From contig NZ_VWWO01000001.1 of the NCBI RefSeq assembly GCF_011752935.1, positions 1-64,000 of the forward strand: 64,000 nucleotides of DNA. The letters run 5' to 3'. Positions 26,594 through 35,858 of this stretch are shown piece by piece. Under the pieces are notes generated by a model. That model searched no databases, was not told the DNA's origin, and saw only the letters and a program-made list of their open reading frames with translations. The stretch comes from Chitinophaga sp. Cy-1792. Its GTDB lineage: Bacteria; Bacteroidota; Bacteroidia; Chitinophagales; Chitinophagaceae. A program made the translations under genes and the position numbers. Positions within the stretch are counted from its first letter, which is position 1. Every line of letters starts with the position of its first letter.

Positions 26594-26986
26594 TTATGCT
26601 TCAGTTGATTTTCCCTTAATGATTTTCTCGCGGTGATGTTTTCCCCATTTGATCATCTCCAGGATGATATCTCCGAAAGAACGGCAATAATCAGTAGCGG
26701 TATACTCCACTACCACCGGATAATCAGGCGTTACTGTTCTTTTTATCAGCTGATTGGCCTCCATCTCTTTTAACTCCCGCGATAGCATACGGGTAGTTAT
26801 GCCCGGAATGCTGCGCTCTATCTCACGGAAACGGTGGTTACCGTTACAGATCGCATTGATGATAGGCAGCCGCCATTTGCCACCGATCACATAGATCGTG
26901 TCCTGCAGCGCCTGCACTTCATCTTTCTGATTGCGTGGATTGGAAAGGACTTCCTTCACCAATTCCAGTCTTTTATCATCTTTCAT
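26594..26986 (-). CDS. HxlR family transcriptional regulator
   Basis: 130 residues. A winged helix-turn-helix of the HxlR/MarR-like type (VIGGKWRLPIINAICNGNHRFREIERSIPGITTRMLSRELKEMEANQLI, then wing YPVVVEYTATDYC). These regulators often respond to electrophiles or redox signals through cysteines; here there is a Cys at the helix-turn-helix entry (AICNG) and one in TDYC. The gene is divergent from the SDR oxidoreductase, with a shared palindrome between them, so it most likely controls itself and that gene. Confidence 0.92.
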   Translation of the reverse strand: MKDDKRLELVKEVLSNPRNQKDEVQALQDTIYVIGGKWRLPIINAICNGNHRFREIERSIPGITTRMLSRELKEMEANQLIKRTVTPDYPVVVEYTATDYCRSFGDIILEMIKWGKHHREKIIKGKSTEA

Positions 26987-27012
26987 ACTGGTATACTCTG
27001 TGATACTGGTTA

Positions 27013-27042
27013 CAAAGTTATACCAATCTCACTATAACTTTG
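27013..27042. promoter_or_regulatory. Palindromic operator overlapping two divergent promoters
   Basis: CAAAGTTATA (27013-27022) and TATAACTTTG (27033-27042) are a perfect 10-bp inverted repeat with a 10-base spacer. Each arm contains TAACTTTG, a perfect -7 element, one reading toward the HxlR gene and one toward the SDR gene. A regulator dimer bound here would block both promoters, fitting HxlR autoregulation. Confidence 0.7.
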
Positions 27043-27060
27043 ACAAAAAATAAAAAAGCC

Positions 27061-27804
27061 ATGAAAGGATTAACAAATAAGGTGGCGGTTGTCACCGGCG
27101 GAAACAGCGGTATAGGATATGCTACAGCAAAGGTTTTGAAGGAACAAGGCGCAGATGTGATTATCACCGGCCGCAGGAAAGAGGCCGTGGAAGCGGCGGG
27201 ACAGGCACTTGGCGTTACAGCAATGGTATCTGACCAGGGCAAAGTTGCTGACATTGAAGTCCTTGCAGAAAATATTAAACAGCAATATAGTAAGATAGAT
27301 ATCCTGTTTATCAATGCCGGCATATTAGGCGGCGCAGCCATCGAAGATGCAGCTGAGGAAGTGTTTGACAGCGTAATGAACGTTAATTTCAAAGGAGCTT
27401 ATTTTACCCTCAGTCGCTTTATTCCATTACTGAACGAGGGAGCTGCTGTGGTGTTCCTCTCTTCTAATACCGCACATATGAACCGCCCCAATTCGTCCAT
27501 ATATTCTTCCAGCAAATCTGCGTTGAACGCCATTATGCGGACGGCGGCCATGGAGCTGGCACCACGAAAGATAAGAGTAAATGCCGTGAGTCCGGGACCG
27601 ATAGAAACGCCTATCCTTGCTAAGCAAGGCCTGAGCGATCAGCAGCTGAAAGACTTACAGGCACTTATCATCAGCGAAGTTCCTTTGCATCATATGGGAA
27701 AACCGGAAGATGTAGGTAAGATGGTGGCACATCTCTGCAGTCCGGAAGCCAACTTTATTACCGGCGCCGAATTCGTTATGGACGGCGGTATGAGCGTTGC
27801 CTGA
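27061..27804 (+). CDS. Short-chain dehydrogenase/reductase
   Basis: 247 residues from the ATG at 27061; a TTG 21 bases upstream overlaps the -7 element and is not used. The Rossmann motif TGGNSGIG with GRR downstream suggests an NADP(H) preference. The catalytic set is Ser in VVFLSSN and Tyr/Lys in YSSSKSA. The C-terminal MDGGMSVA is typical. Substrate unknown. It is divergent from the HxlR gene and probably under its control. Confidence 0.92.
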   Translation: MKGLTNKVAVVTGGNSGIGYATAKVLKEQGADVIITGRRKEAVEAAGQALGVTAMVSDQGKVADIEVLAENIKQQYSKIDILFINAGILGGAAIEDAAEEVFDSVMNVNFKGAYFTLSRFIPLLNEGAAVVFLSSNTAHMNRPNSSIYSSSKSALNAIMRTAAMELAPRKIRVNAVSPGPIETPILAKQGLSDQQLKDLQALIISEVPLHHMGKPEDVGKMVAHLCSPEANFITGAEFVMDGGMSVA

Positions 27805-27815
27805 TAAAATAAAAA

Positions 27816-27841
27816 AGCCGTCTCTACGTGTAGAGACGGCT
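27816..27841. terminator. Terminator hairpin of the efflux operon, GTCTCTAC family
   Basis: AGCCGTCTCTAC and GTAGAGACGGCT are a perfect 12-bp stem with a 2-base loop. On the minus strand it is followed by six T, so it mainly ends the leftward efflux operon; it also lies 12 bases after the SDR stop. Confidence 0.85.
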
Positions 27842-27860
27842 ACCTAAAAGAAGAGCAGCG

Positions 27861-29294
27861 TTACTTCCAACCACCCCCCAAATCTCTATAAACATTAACG
27901 ACAGCATTCAGCTGATCTCTTTTTGTTTCTATCAGATCGAGTTTAGCCTCGAGTGCATCACGCTGCGTCATCAGTACCTCGAAATAATCTGCCCTGGCTG
28001 ATTTGAACAGATCATTAGCGATATCGATGGATTTAGATAATGCATCTACCTGCTTAGATTTTATATCATAACTCTTATCCAGGTTATTGATATTAGACAA
28101 CTGGTTAGATACTTCTATATATGCATTCAGAATAGTGCGTTCATAGTTGTACATAGCCTGTATTTGTCGTGCATTGGCACTGTTGAATTCAGCTGCAATA
28201 GCATTACGGTTGATCAACGGCCCTGCCAGATCACCTGCCAGTGAAGATAACAGCGACTCAGGGAGTCTGAACAGGTAATCAGGTCTGAATGCCTGGAAAC
28301 CCAGTGTAGCAGAGATCCCGAAAGAAGGGTAGAATTCTGCACGGGCTACTTTCACATCCAGCTTCGCAGCTGACAGGTCCAGTTCGGCCTGTTTGATATC
28401 CGGGCGGTTAGCCAGCAGCTGTGAAGGAATCCCCTGTTGTACCATCGGCGGCAGCAATGCCAGGAAATTGCCCTTTTCTCTTGGAATCTCCTGTGGATAA
28501 CGACCTAATAACTGATTGATCTTATTTTCCGCTTCTTTAATCTGCTGCAGGATATCGTATTCCATACTCTGCGACTTCAATACCTCCGCTTCAAACTTCT
28601 TCACACCCAACTCAGTAGCCCTGGCAGCTTCCTTCTGGATCTTAACGATATCCAGCGCGTTTTTCTGCAGTTCTATTGATTGTCTGACGATCAGTAATTG
28701 ATTATCCAGTGATAACAGCTCGTAATAGGAATTAGCTATTTCCGCGATCAGGTTAGTGATAACGAAGTTCTTACCTTCTACTGTAGATAAGTACCTCGTA
28801 ACAGCTGCTTTCTTGGAGTTATGCAGCTTTTTCCAGATGTCCACTTCCCAGTTGGCATAAGCAGAGATATTATAATCTCCCAGTACTTCAGGTACTGTTT
28901 TTCCCGGTATGATTTCAGCGGAAGCATCACCAGCGCCCTGGCTGGTATACTTTCCTACCTTCTCGTAACCGGCGCCTATCCTGCCACCTACGGTAGGCAG
29001 TAATGCAGCTTTTTTAGAACGGATATCGTTTTTAGCGATTTCTATTTCCTGTAAAGTGATGTTCAGTTCCTGGTTATTTTTTAACGCAGTATCGATCAGG
29101 TTTACAAGGTCTTTATCGGTAAAGAATTCCTTCCATTGTATGGAAGCAATATTTGTTGAATCCTGTTTATCATTATAGGCCTGAGGCACACTTTTGTTCT
29201 CATTTACCTGAACAATTGCAGGCACTTTACAGCTTGCAATTGCCAGGCAAATTCCCAGTGCTCCAATACCTTTATTTATCTTTTGCTTATGCAT
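27861..29294 (-). CDS. TolC-family outer-membrane efflux lipoprotein
   Basis: 477 residues. The signal sequence ends in a lipobox (AIASC, Cys22), so the protein is lipid-anchored like OprM-type channels. Two OEP repeats of long helices follow (LNITLQEIEIAKNDIRSKKAALLPTVGG; LANRPDIKQAELDLSAAKLDVKVARAEFYPSFG). It is the outer-membrane exit duct of the RND pump and is last in the operon. Its start overlaps the permease stop by 8 bases. Confidence 0.94.
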   Translation of the reverse strand: MHKQKINKGIGALGICLAIASCKVPAIVQVNENKSVPQAYNDKQDSTNIASIQWKEFFTDKDLVNLIDTALKNNQELNITLQEIEIAKNDIRSKKAALLPTVGGRIGAGYEKVGKYTSQGAGDASAEIIPGKTVPEVLGDYNISAYANWEVDIWKKLHNSKKAAVTRYLSTVEGKNFVITNLIAEIANSYYELLSLDNQLLIVRQSIELQKNALDIVKIQKEAARATELGVKKFEAEVLKSQSMEYDILQQIKEAENKINQLLGRYPQEIPREKGNFLALLPPMVQQGIPSQLLANRPDIKQAELDLSAAKLDVKVARAEFYPSFGISATLGFQAFRPDYLFRLPESLLSSLAGDLAGPLINRNAIAAEFNSANARQIQAMYNYERTILNAYIEVSNQLSNINNLDKSYDIKSKQVDALSKSIDIANDLFKSARADYFEVLMTQRDALEAKLDLIETKRDQLNAVVNVYRDLGGGWK

Positions 29295-32200
29295 ATACTT
29301 TATTCTCCTCGATTTCTTCGGTTAATGGATTTTCATCTTCCTTCTTCACCAGTTTCCGTTTAGAGGCAATAGTTCCGAATATGTAGTACAATCCAGGAAT
29401 TACCAGTACACCGAAAACTGTTCCGAACAACATACCACCCGCAGCAGCTGTACCGATGGTTCTGTTACCTACCTTACCCGGGCCACTGGCAAATACCAGC
29501 GGAATAAGACCGGCAATGAAGGCGAAGGATGTCATCAGGATAGGACGGAACCTTACCTTGGCACCTTCCATCGCAGCCTTCAATACAGAGATACCTGCTT
29601 CATGTCGCTGTGCAGCAAATTCCACGATCAATACCGCGTTCTTACCAAGCAAACCAATCAGCATTACCATCGCAATCTGCGCATAGATGTTGTTTTCCAG
29701 GCCCATTACCTTTAACAGGAAGAATGCACCGAAAATACCCGCTGGCAACGATAAAATTACCGCCAGTGGCAGAATGAAACTTTCATACTGTGCAGAAAGG
29801 ATCAGGTATACGAAACCAAGACAGATCAGGAAGATGTAGATCGCCTGGTTACCCTGCGCTACCTCATCTTTGGAAATACCCGCCCAGTCGATACCATAAC
29901 CTCTTGGCAATGTTTTCTTCGCTACTTCATCAATAATCCGGATAGCCTCACCACTACTGTAGCCTGGCGCTGCAGAACCACTGATCTGTGAAGAGCTGTA
30001 CATGTTATGCCTGGTATTTTCAGACAAACCATACACTTTGGTCATCTTCATAAATGCAGAGAATGGCACCATTTCATCACGGTCGTTCTTCACATATAAT
30101 TTCAGGATATCCTCCGGCAAGGCCCTGTATTCAGGGGCTGCCTGCACGATCACCTTGTACTGACGATCGAATTTGATAAAGCTGATCTCATAGTTACTAC
30201 CTACCAGTGTGGATAAGGTATTCATCGCATTATCGATGGTAACACCTTTCTGTTGGGCAAGGTCATTATCCACATCCAGCATATATTGCGGGAAGCTGGC
30301 GCTATAGAAGCTGAACACAGAAGCTAACTCCTTACGTTTACTCAGCTCTTTCACAAAATCGTTGCTCACCTGCTCCATCTTATGGGCATCACCCATACCG
30401 GCTTTATCCAGCAAACGCAACTCGAAACCACCCGCAGCACCATAACCAGGAACGGCTGGTGGCTGGAAGAATTCAATATTCGCGCCGGTGATATCTTTCG
30501 ATTTCTCTTCCAGCTCATTGATGATTTCCTGTGCAGAATGCTTACGCTCTTCCCAGCTTTTCAGGTTGATCAGACAGGTACCGGAGTTAGAACCTGTACC
30601 CTCTGTCAGGATCTCATAACCCGCCAGTGCAGACACAGATTTAACACCTTCTACCTTCTCCGCTATCTTCTGAAGTTTTTCAGAAATTTCATTTGTTCTT
30701 TCCAGAGATGATCCCGGAGGAGTCTGGATAATAGCGTAGAACATACCCTGGTCTTCATTCGGGATGAAGCCGGAAGGCACGCTGCCACTCAGGAAGTAAG
30801 TACCAATACTGAAGGCCACCAGCATACCGAAGGTGACTACTCTTCTATTGATAATTACACCCAGGATTTTCTGGTATTTATTGGAAGTTTTATCAAATCC
30901 TTTGTTGAAACCATCCAGGAATTTATCTACAGGAGATTTCTTCTTCTGTTTACCATGGTTGTTTTTCAGGATCATGGCGCAAAGCGCAGGTGTCAGCGTC
31001 AACGCTACGATACCCGACAGGATGATCGCCGTAGCCATGGTGATAGAGAACTGGCGGTAGAAGATACCTACAGGACCCGACATGAACGCCACCGGAATGA
31101 ACACCGCCGCCATCAGGAAGGTGATAGCAATGATAGCACCGGCAATCTCTTTCATGGCCCGTTTGGTAGCCTTGAATGGTCCGAGGTGCTCTTCTTCCAT
31201 CTTCGCATGCACTGCCTCAATTACCACGATCGCATCATCCACTACCACACCGATAGCCAGTACCAATGCGAATAAGGTGATGAGGTTCAGCGTGATACCG
31301 AAGAACTGCATAAACACGAAAGTACCGATCAGGGATACAGGTACTGCCATGGTAGGGATCAGCGTAGAACGCCAGTCGCCCAGGAAGAGGAATACCACGA
31401 TACCCACCAGGATAAAGGCTTCTACCAGGGTGTGTAACACCTTTTCAATAGAAGCATCCAGGAACTTGGATACGTCGTAACTGATTTCATAATCCATTCC
31501 TTTAGGAAAGGAAGTCGCTTTAATCTCTTCCAGCTTGGCTTTTACGTCTTTAATAACCTGCTGGGCGTTACTACCGTATGATTGTTTTAATACCAATGCC
31601 GCTGAAGGGTGACCATTCAGACTGGAATAGATATCGTACATGGAGCTACCAAACTCAATCTCAGCAACATCTTTCAGGCGAAGGATCTCACCGTTGGCAT
31701 TGGAGCGAAGGATAACGTTTTCGTATTGCTCCTTGCTGTTGAACCTTCCGGAATATTTCAGTACATATTCGAACGACTGTGATCTTTTACCGGAGCTTTC
31801 ACCTGTTTTACCCGGAGAGGCTTCCAGACTTTGCTTATCCAGTGCATCCATTACTTCATCTGCAGAAATCTTGTAAGCCAGCATCCTGTCAGGTTTCAGC
31901 CATATCCTCATGGCATATTCCCTGGTACCCAGGATGTCCGCAAAACCAACTCCGTCTACACGTTTGATTTCCGGCAGGAGGTTAATGTCTGCGAAGTTGA
32001 ACAGGAACTTCTGGTCGGCCTTGGGATCCGTACTGAAAAGGTTGATGTACATCAGCATGTTCGATTCTTCACGGCTGATCTTCACCCCTTCACGTACAAC
32101 CAGTGGCGGCAGTTTATTGGTTACAGAAGCCACGCGGTTCTGCACGTTCAGTGAGGCCTGGTTAGGGTCGGTACCCAGATTGAATACTACCTGAATATTG

Positions 32201-32463
32201 GCCTCACCGTCATTACCGGCGCTGGATTCCATGTATTTCATGCCGGGAACACCGTTGATGGCGCGTTCCAGCGGAATAATCACTGACTTAATCATCAGGT
32301 CACCGTTAGCACCAGGATATTCTGCTACTACGTTTACTTTCGGTGGCGAGATAGATGGAAATTGGGTAATCGGTAACTGGGTCACAGCAATCACACCAAG
32401 GAATACAATGATGAGAGAGATTACTATTGACAGTACCGGTCTTTGTATAAACTTATTTAACAT
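29287..32463 (-). CDS. RND multidrug efflux permease (HAE1/AcrB type)
   Basis: 1058 residues with 12 membrane helices and two large periplasmic loops. It begins with the family sequence MLNKFIQRPVLSIVISL. The proton-relay residues are visible as the Asp pair in GVVVDDAIVVIE near residue 405 and the Lys in LIGLLGKNAVLIVEF. Drug/proton antiport across the inner membrane; substrates cannot be read from sequence. It lies 27 bases after the adaptor gene, in the order adaptor-permease-channel. Confidence 0.96.
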   Translation of the reverse strand: MLNKFIQRPVLSIVISLIIVFLGVIAVTQLPITQFPSISPPKVNVVAEYPGANGDLMIKSVIIPLERAINGVPGMKYMESSAGNDGEANIQVVFNLGTDPNQASLNVQNRVASVTNKLPPLVVREGVKISREESNMLMYINLFSTDPKADQKFLFNFADINLLPEIKRVDGVGFADILGTREYAMRIWLKPDRMLAYKISADEVMDALDKQSLEASPGKTGESSGKRSQSFEYVLKYSGRFNSKEQYENVILRSNANGEILRLKDVAEIEFGSSMYDIYSSLNGHPSAALVLKQSYGSNAQQVIKDVKAKLEEIKATSFPKGMDYEISYDVSKFLDASIEKVLHTLVEAFILVGIVVFLFLGDWRSTLIPTMAVPVSLIGTFVFMQFFGITLNLITLFALVLAIGVVVDDAIVVIEAVHAKMEEEHLGPFKATKRAMKEIAGAIIAITFLMAAVFIPVAFMSGPVGIFYRQFSITMATAIILSGIVALTLTPALCAMILKNNHGKQKKKSPVDKFLDGFNKGFDKTSNKYQKILGVIINRRVVTFGMLVAFSIGTYFLSGSVPSGFIPNEDQGMFYAIIQTPPGSSLERTNEISEKLQKIAEKVEGVKSVSALAGYEILTEGTGSNSGTCLINLKSWEERKHSAQEIINELEEKSKDITGANIEFFQPPAVPGYGAAGGFELRLLDKAGMGDAHKMEQVSNDFVKELSKRKELASVFSFYSASFPQYMLDVDNDLAQQKGVTIDNAMNTLSTLVGSNYEISFIKFDRQYKVIVQAAPEYRALPEDILKLYVKNDRDEMVPFSAFMKMTKVYGLSENTRHNMYSSSQISGSAAPGYSSGEAIRIIDEVAKKTLPRGYGIDWAGISKDEVAQGNQAIYIFLICLGFVYLILSAQYESFILPLAVILSLPAGIFGAFFLLKVMGLENNIYAQIAMVMLIGLLGKNAVLIVEFAAQRHEAGISVLKAAMEGAKVRFRPILMTSFAFIAGLIPLVFASGPGKVGNRTIGTAAAGGMLFGTVFGVLVIPGLYYIFGTIASKRKLVKKEDENPLTEEIEENKVYA

Positions 32464-32490
32464 TTCTCTACGTTATTGGTAATTGAACAA

Positions 32491-33573
32491 CTACTCCGCT
32501 TTTAATCTCAGGTGAGAGATAATGTCTGCAGGCGCTTTATACTCAAAGTTGATCTTATCATCATCTTTGGTTTTCTGTACACCATCCAGCAGGATTCTGT
32601 CTGACTCTGCCAGACCATCTGTAACAACGTACAGGTCAGGCATGCGGCTACCAACAGTGATCAGTCTGGATTTCACATTACCATCTTTATCCACCAGGAA
32701 CACGTATACTTTATCCTGGATTTCATAAGTGGCTTTCTGTGGGATCAGCAAAGCATTTTTCAGTGGCATGTTCATCAGTACCTTACCTGTTTCACCGTTT
32801 TTCAGGAGTTTATCAGGATTAGGGAACTTAGCCCTGAAGGCGATGTTACCGGTTTCGTTGTTGAACTCACCTTCAACGGTAGTTACTTCTCCGGTATATT
32901 TCAGCTGGGTATTGTTGGCCAGCAGGAGATTTACCTTGTTATCACCACGGCTTTTCAGGTTCGTTTCATAGTCCAGGTATTCCGGTTCGGAAACGTTGAA
33001 ATACGCGAACATCTGGCTGTTGTCGGAGAGGCTGGTGAGCAGCTCACCATCATCCACCAGGCTACCAGGTTTTTTAGGGATACGGTCGATGATACCATCA
33101 AATGGCGCCTTGATTTCGGTGAAGCCGAGGTGGAGTTTAGCCATGGCGATTTCCGCTCTGGCCTGGTCCAGCTTCGTTTGCGCTACCGTTTGTTCATTTT
33201 TGGAGATAATGTTTTTCTCCGCCAGCATTTTAGTATTCTGCAGTTCTACCTCTGCAGCTTTAGCTTCTGCCTCTGCTTTCAGTAATTCTGCCTCATACAT
33301 TTTAGGCATCATTCTAAACAGCACCTGGCCAGCTTTTACGTACTGACCTTCGTCTACCAGGATGGTCTGGAGGTAACCTTTTTCCAGGGCACGGATTTCA
33401 ATATTTCTGACAGATTTAATCTGAGAAACATATTCCTTCGTAAAAGACGTATCCATCCGTACAGGACTGGTGATCGTGTATTTACTGGCTTCTTCTTTCT
33501 CTTCTGGTTTCGATTTACAGCTTGTGTAGCATAGTACCGCAGACAAGCCGGCGAGCATGACAATTCTATTCAT
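32491..33573 (-). CDS. RND efflux periplasmic adaptor lipoprotein
   Basis: 360 residues from the ATG at 33573, chosen because it gives a proper lipoprotein signal (CYTSC, Cys19); an upstream in-frame start adds 21 residues with no support. Lipoyl-like and alpha-hairpin regions are seen (IRALEKGYLQTILVDEGQYVKAGQVLFRM, KAEAEAKAAEVELQNTKML), then a beta-barrel domain (FDGIIDRIPKKPGSLVDDG). Links the permease to the TolC-like channel. First gene of the efflux operon. Confidence 0.93.
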   Translation of the reverse strand: MNRIVMLAGLSAVLCYTSCKSKPEEKEEASKYTITSPVRMDTSFTKEYVSQIKSVRNIEIRALEKGYLQTILVDEGQYVKAGQVLFRMMPKMYEAELLKAEAEAKAAEVELQNTKMLAEKNIISKNEQTVAQTKLDQARAEIAMAKLHLGFTEIKAPFDGIIDRIPKKPGSLVDDGELLTSLSDNSQMFAYFNVSEPEYLDYETNLKSRGDNKVNLLLANNTQLKYTGEVTTVEGEFNNETGNIAFRAKFPNPDKLLKNGETGKVLMNMPLKNALLIPQKATYEIQDKVYVFLVDKDGNVKSRLITVGSRMPDLYVVTDGLAESDRILLDGVQKTKDDDKINFEYKAPADIISHLRLKAE

Positions 33574-33760
33574 GATAATTAAAAAGGATATTATTCGACA
33601 AGTTGGTTGGAAGTAAATAGTTAAGAGAACCTGCAATCAGCATGAGTCAACGACCAGAGGTAAAGCATGGCACGGCAATGTGTAGATAAGAATGGTTTCT
33701 AGCTAAATACATATATACCAGGGCCTACATGCAAGCATGAGCCGAGACGTACAAAGCAGG

Positions 33761-34165
33761 TCAGATCCTTAAAACACCTTGTAGGATATACTTGCAGGAT
33801 TCCTGCCCGATATCGGAAGACGGGGCTTTAAAGTATTTATGTAGGTTACTTAATCCAGATGGGGAAGTCTGGTAATACGCTATGAGAAAGTATTTGAATA
33901 GTAATTTGAATTTGACAGAGAAGCACTCCGAATTATCATTTTCCTCGATAGTTTCACTGATCATGTACGCCTTATCCTCGTTGGGAGATTCATCATTCAT
34001 CAGTACAAAATCCTGAGCGGGAGAAGCCTTGATGACATGTTGTGTTCTGTCGGTAAAGGGAGCGTGTGTATTGCAGATGCCATTCCGTTGCGTCTCCGCA
34101 AACAAGCGTACATCCCCTCTGAATAGAAGGAGGCACAGGCATACAAAAAATACAACTACTCTCAT
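33761..34165 (-). CDS. Small secreted protein of unknown function
   Basis: 134 residues with a clear signal peptide (MRVVVFFVCLCLLL to RLFAE). The mature part is polar with three cysteines (GICNTH, SECFSV, ESCKYI) and a C-terminal segment FKLLFKYFLIAYY. I recognise no family. It reads in the same direction as the efflux operon, 187 bases upstream, without evidence of co-transcription. It may be a genuine lineage-specific secreted protein; a chance ORF is less likely given the signal peptide. Confidence 0.5.
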   Translation of the reverse strand: MRVVVFFVCLCLLLFRGDVRLFAETQRNGICNTHAPFTDRTQHVIKASPAQDFVLMNDESPNEDKAYMISETIEENDNSECFSVKFKLLFKYFLIAYYQTSPSGLSNLHKYFKAPSSDIGQESCKYILQGVLRI

Positions 34166-34296
34166 CTGTTCGCCAAAGGCTATTAAAATAAAATTAGAAT
34201 TCGATTAGAACGTAAAACAACTTCATAAATAGGAAACTTAAGACATGCACTTCAAACTTTAAGGAAGATTTAATATTTCAGGGAAGGGTACGGCGC

Positions 34297-34304
34297 TACT
34301 TTTG
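34297..34304 (+). promoter_or_regulatory. -7 element of the MFS transporter gene
   Basis: TACTTTTG fits TAnnTTTG and lies about 50 bases before the ATG. The -33 position holds only TATT/TTTC. Confidence 0.55.
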
Positions 34305-34355
34305 CAAAGTTAATTAATAAAGTTTCTTTACTATTTTCAGGGTGGGATACAGATC

Positions 34356-35612
34356 ATGAGGATACAAACATTCAGTGCATTCAGGAGTCGCAATTACCGA
34401 CTTTATTTCAGTGGACAATCCATTTCTCTTATAGGCACCTGGATGCAGAAAACGGCTGTCAGCTGGGTAATTTACGCCCAGACTCATTCCAAATTCATGC
34501 TGGGATTAACACTGTTCGCCAGCATGTTCCCTTCTTTTGTATTCTCTTTCCTCGGAGGGGTGGCCTCAGACAGGTACAACCGTTACAAATTACTGCTCGT
34601 GACACAGTTTGCCTCCATGTTGCAGGCAGTACTGCTCACGCTGCTTATTTATTTCCGGCATTACCAGGTATGGCAGATTATTGCCCTCAGTGCACTGCTG
34701 GGGTTGATAAATGCATTTGATGTGCCTGCCCGCCAATCGCTGGTATATGAAATGGTGGAAGATAAGGCAGACCTTCCCAATGCTCTGGCATTAAATTCCT
34801 CTATGGTCAATCTTTCCAGGTTAATCGGGCCGGGTATTGCGGGTATTATATTAGAGAAATTGGGAGATGATATGTGTTTTGCCCTGAATGCGGTTAGTTT
34901 CGTCGCCGTGATCGGATCATTGCTGATGATGAGATTACCCGCATATGAGGCTAAAAAGCGGCAAAAAAAGGTATTTACGGAGCTGAAGGAGGGACTGGCC
35001 TATGCCCGGCAAACAACCGCCATTGCACAAGTGCTTGTATTACTGGGGTTAATGAGTCTTTTTGTACTGCCTTACACTACCCTGATCCCAGTTTATGCAA
35101 AGGATATCTTCAAAGGCTCCGCAGCCACCTTCGGGGTAATCGACAGTGCCATCGGATTAGGCGCCTTCTTTGGCGCGTTATACCTCGCATCTCTGAAGCC
35201 GGGACATAACCTCCGGAAAATACTCGCTGTCAATACGATCATATTCGGTATCGGATTAATATCTTTCTCTCATACTACGTTTTATCCGCTGGCACTGATA
35301 TTTGCCACTTTATGCGGATTCGGGATGATGTCGCAGATAACCATCAGTAATACCATCATTCAAACAACAGTTGATCCATCCATGCGTGGAAGGGTTATCA
35401 GTCTGTACGCCATGGCGTTTTTCGGGATGCAGCCACTCGGCGGATTACTCATTGGTATTATTTCCCAGACACTTGGCACTCCAGACACCGTCATGCTGCA
35501 AGGCTTATTCACACTGTGTCTTGGCCTGTATTCATTGCGTCTTATCAGGCGCAGACAGCAACTTATGCAGGAAATACCTGCAAATTCTTTTGCTGAAGTG
35601 AAGGAAAATTGA
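34356..35612 (+). CDS. MFS transporter (EntS/MFS_3-like exporter)
   Basis: 418 residues with 12 predicted helices. The N-terminus FRSRNYRLYFSGQSISLIGTWMQ and the loop GGVASDRYNRYK are typical of the MFS_3 group that includes the enterobactin exporter EntS. No substrate can be read. It is single, upstream of tRNA-Glu. Confidence 0.92.
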   Translation: MRIQTFSAFRSRNYRLYFSGQSISLIGTWMQKTAVSWVIYAQTHSKFMLGLTLFASMFPSFVFSFLGGVASDRYNRYKLLLVTQFASMLQAVLLTLLIYFRHYQVWQIIALSALLGLINAFDVPARQSLVYEMVEDKADLPNALALNSSMVNLSRLIGPGIAGIILEKLGDDMCFALNAVSFVAVIGSLLMMRLPAYEAKKRQKKVFTELKEGLAYARQTTAIAQVLVLLGLMSLFVLPYTTLIPVYAKDIFKGSAATFGVIDSAIGLGAFFGALYLASLKPGHNLRKILAVNTIIFGIGLISFSHTTFYPLALIFATLCGFGMMSQITISNTIIQTTVDPSMRGRVISLYAMAFFGMQPLGGLLIGIISQTLGTPDTVMLQGLFTLCLGLYSLRLIRRRQQLMQEIPANSFAEVKEN

Positions 35613-35694
35613 GATTTATTACGATATTTGCATCCCAGTTCTTTGATAGCAATTGCGCCTCGCAAAAAAAATTTCAGGAAATTTGAAAATAAAT

Positions 35695-35724
35695 TTTGCA
35701 GTTAAAAACAATTGCCTATCTTTG
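35695..35724 (+). promoter_or_regulatory. Promoter of tRNA-Glu (plus strand copy)
   Basis: TTTG (35695-35698), an 18-base spacer, then TATCTTTG (35717-35724). The 16 bases after the -7 element (GCAATCCCAAAAC...) are shared with the other tRNA-Glu copy. Confidence 0.75.
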
Positions 35725-35742
35725 CAATCCCAAAACGGAAAC

Positions 35743-35814
35743 GCCGCGTTGGTCAAGGGGTTAAGACGCCTCCCTTTCACGGAGGAATCACGGGTTCGAT
35801 TCCCGTACGTGGTA
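35743..35814 (+). tRNA. tRNA-Glu (anticodon TTC)
   Basis: 72 bases forming a full cloverleaf. The acceptor stem GCCGCGT pairs with ACGTGGT (two G-U pairs) with discriminator A at 35814. The anticodon stem is CCTCC/GGAGG around loop CTTTCAC (anticodon TTC at 35776-35778). The T-arm is ACGGG/CCCGT with loop TTCGATT. CCA is not encoded. Confidence 0.95.
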
Positions 35815-35823
35815 CGAAAAATT

Positions 35824-35858
35824 AAAAAGCTACTCTCAACAGAGTAGCTTTTTTTTTA
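35824..35858 (+). terminator. Terminator of tRNA-Glu, shared with the convergent SRPBCC gene
   Basis: AAGCTACTCT and AGAGTAGCTT form a 10-bp stem with loop CAAC, followed by eight T. The A-run on the other side makes it usable in both directions. Confidence 0.85.

Noticed and set aside
27040..27804. TTG start for the SDR gene 21 bases upstream
   Set aside because: The codon lies within the -7 promoter element; the ATG at 27061 starts the normal family N-terminus.
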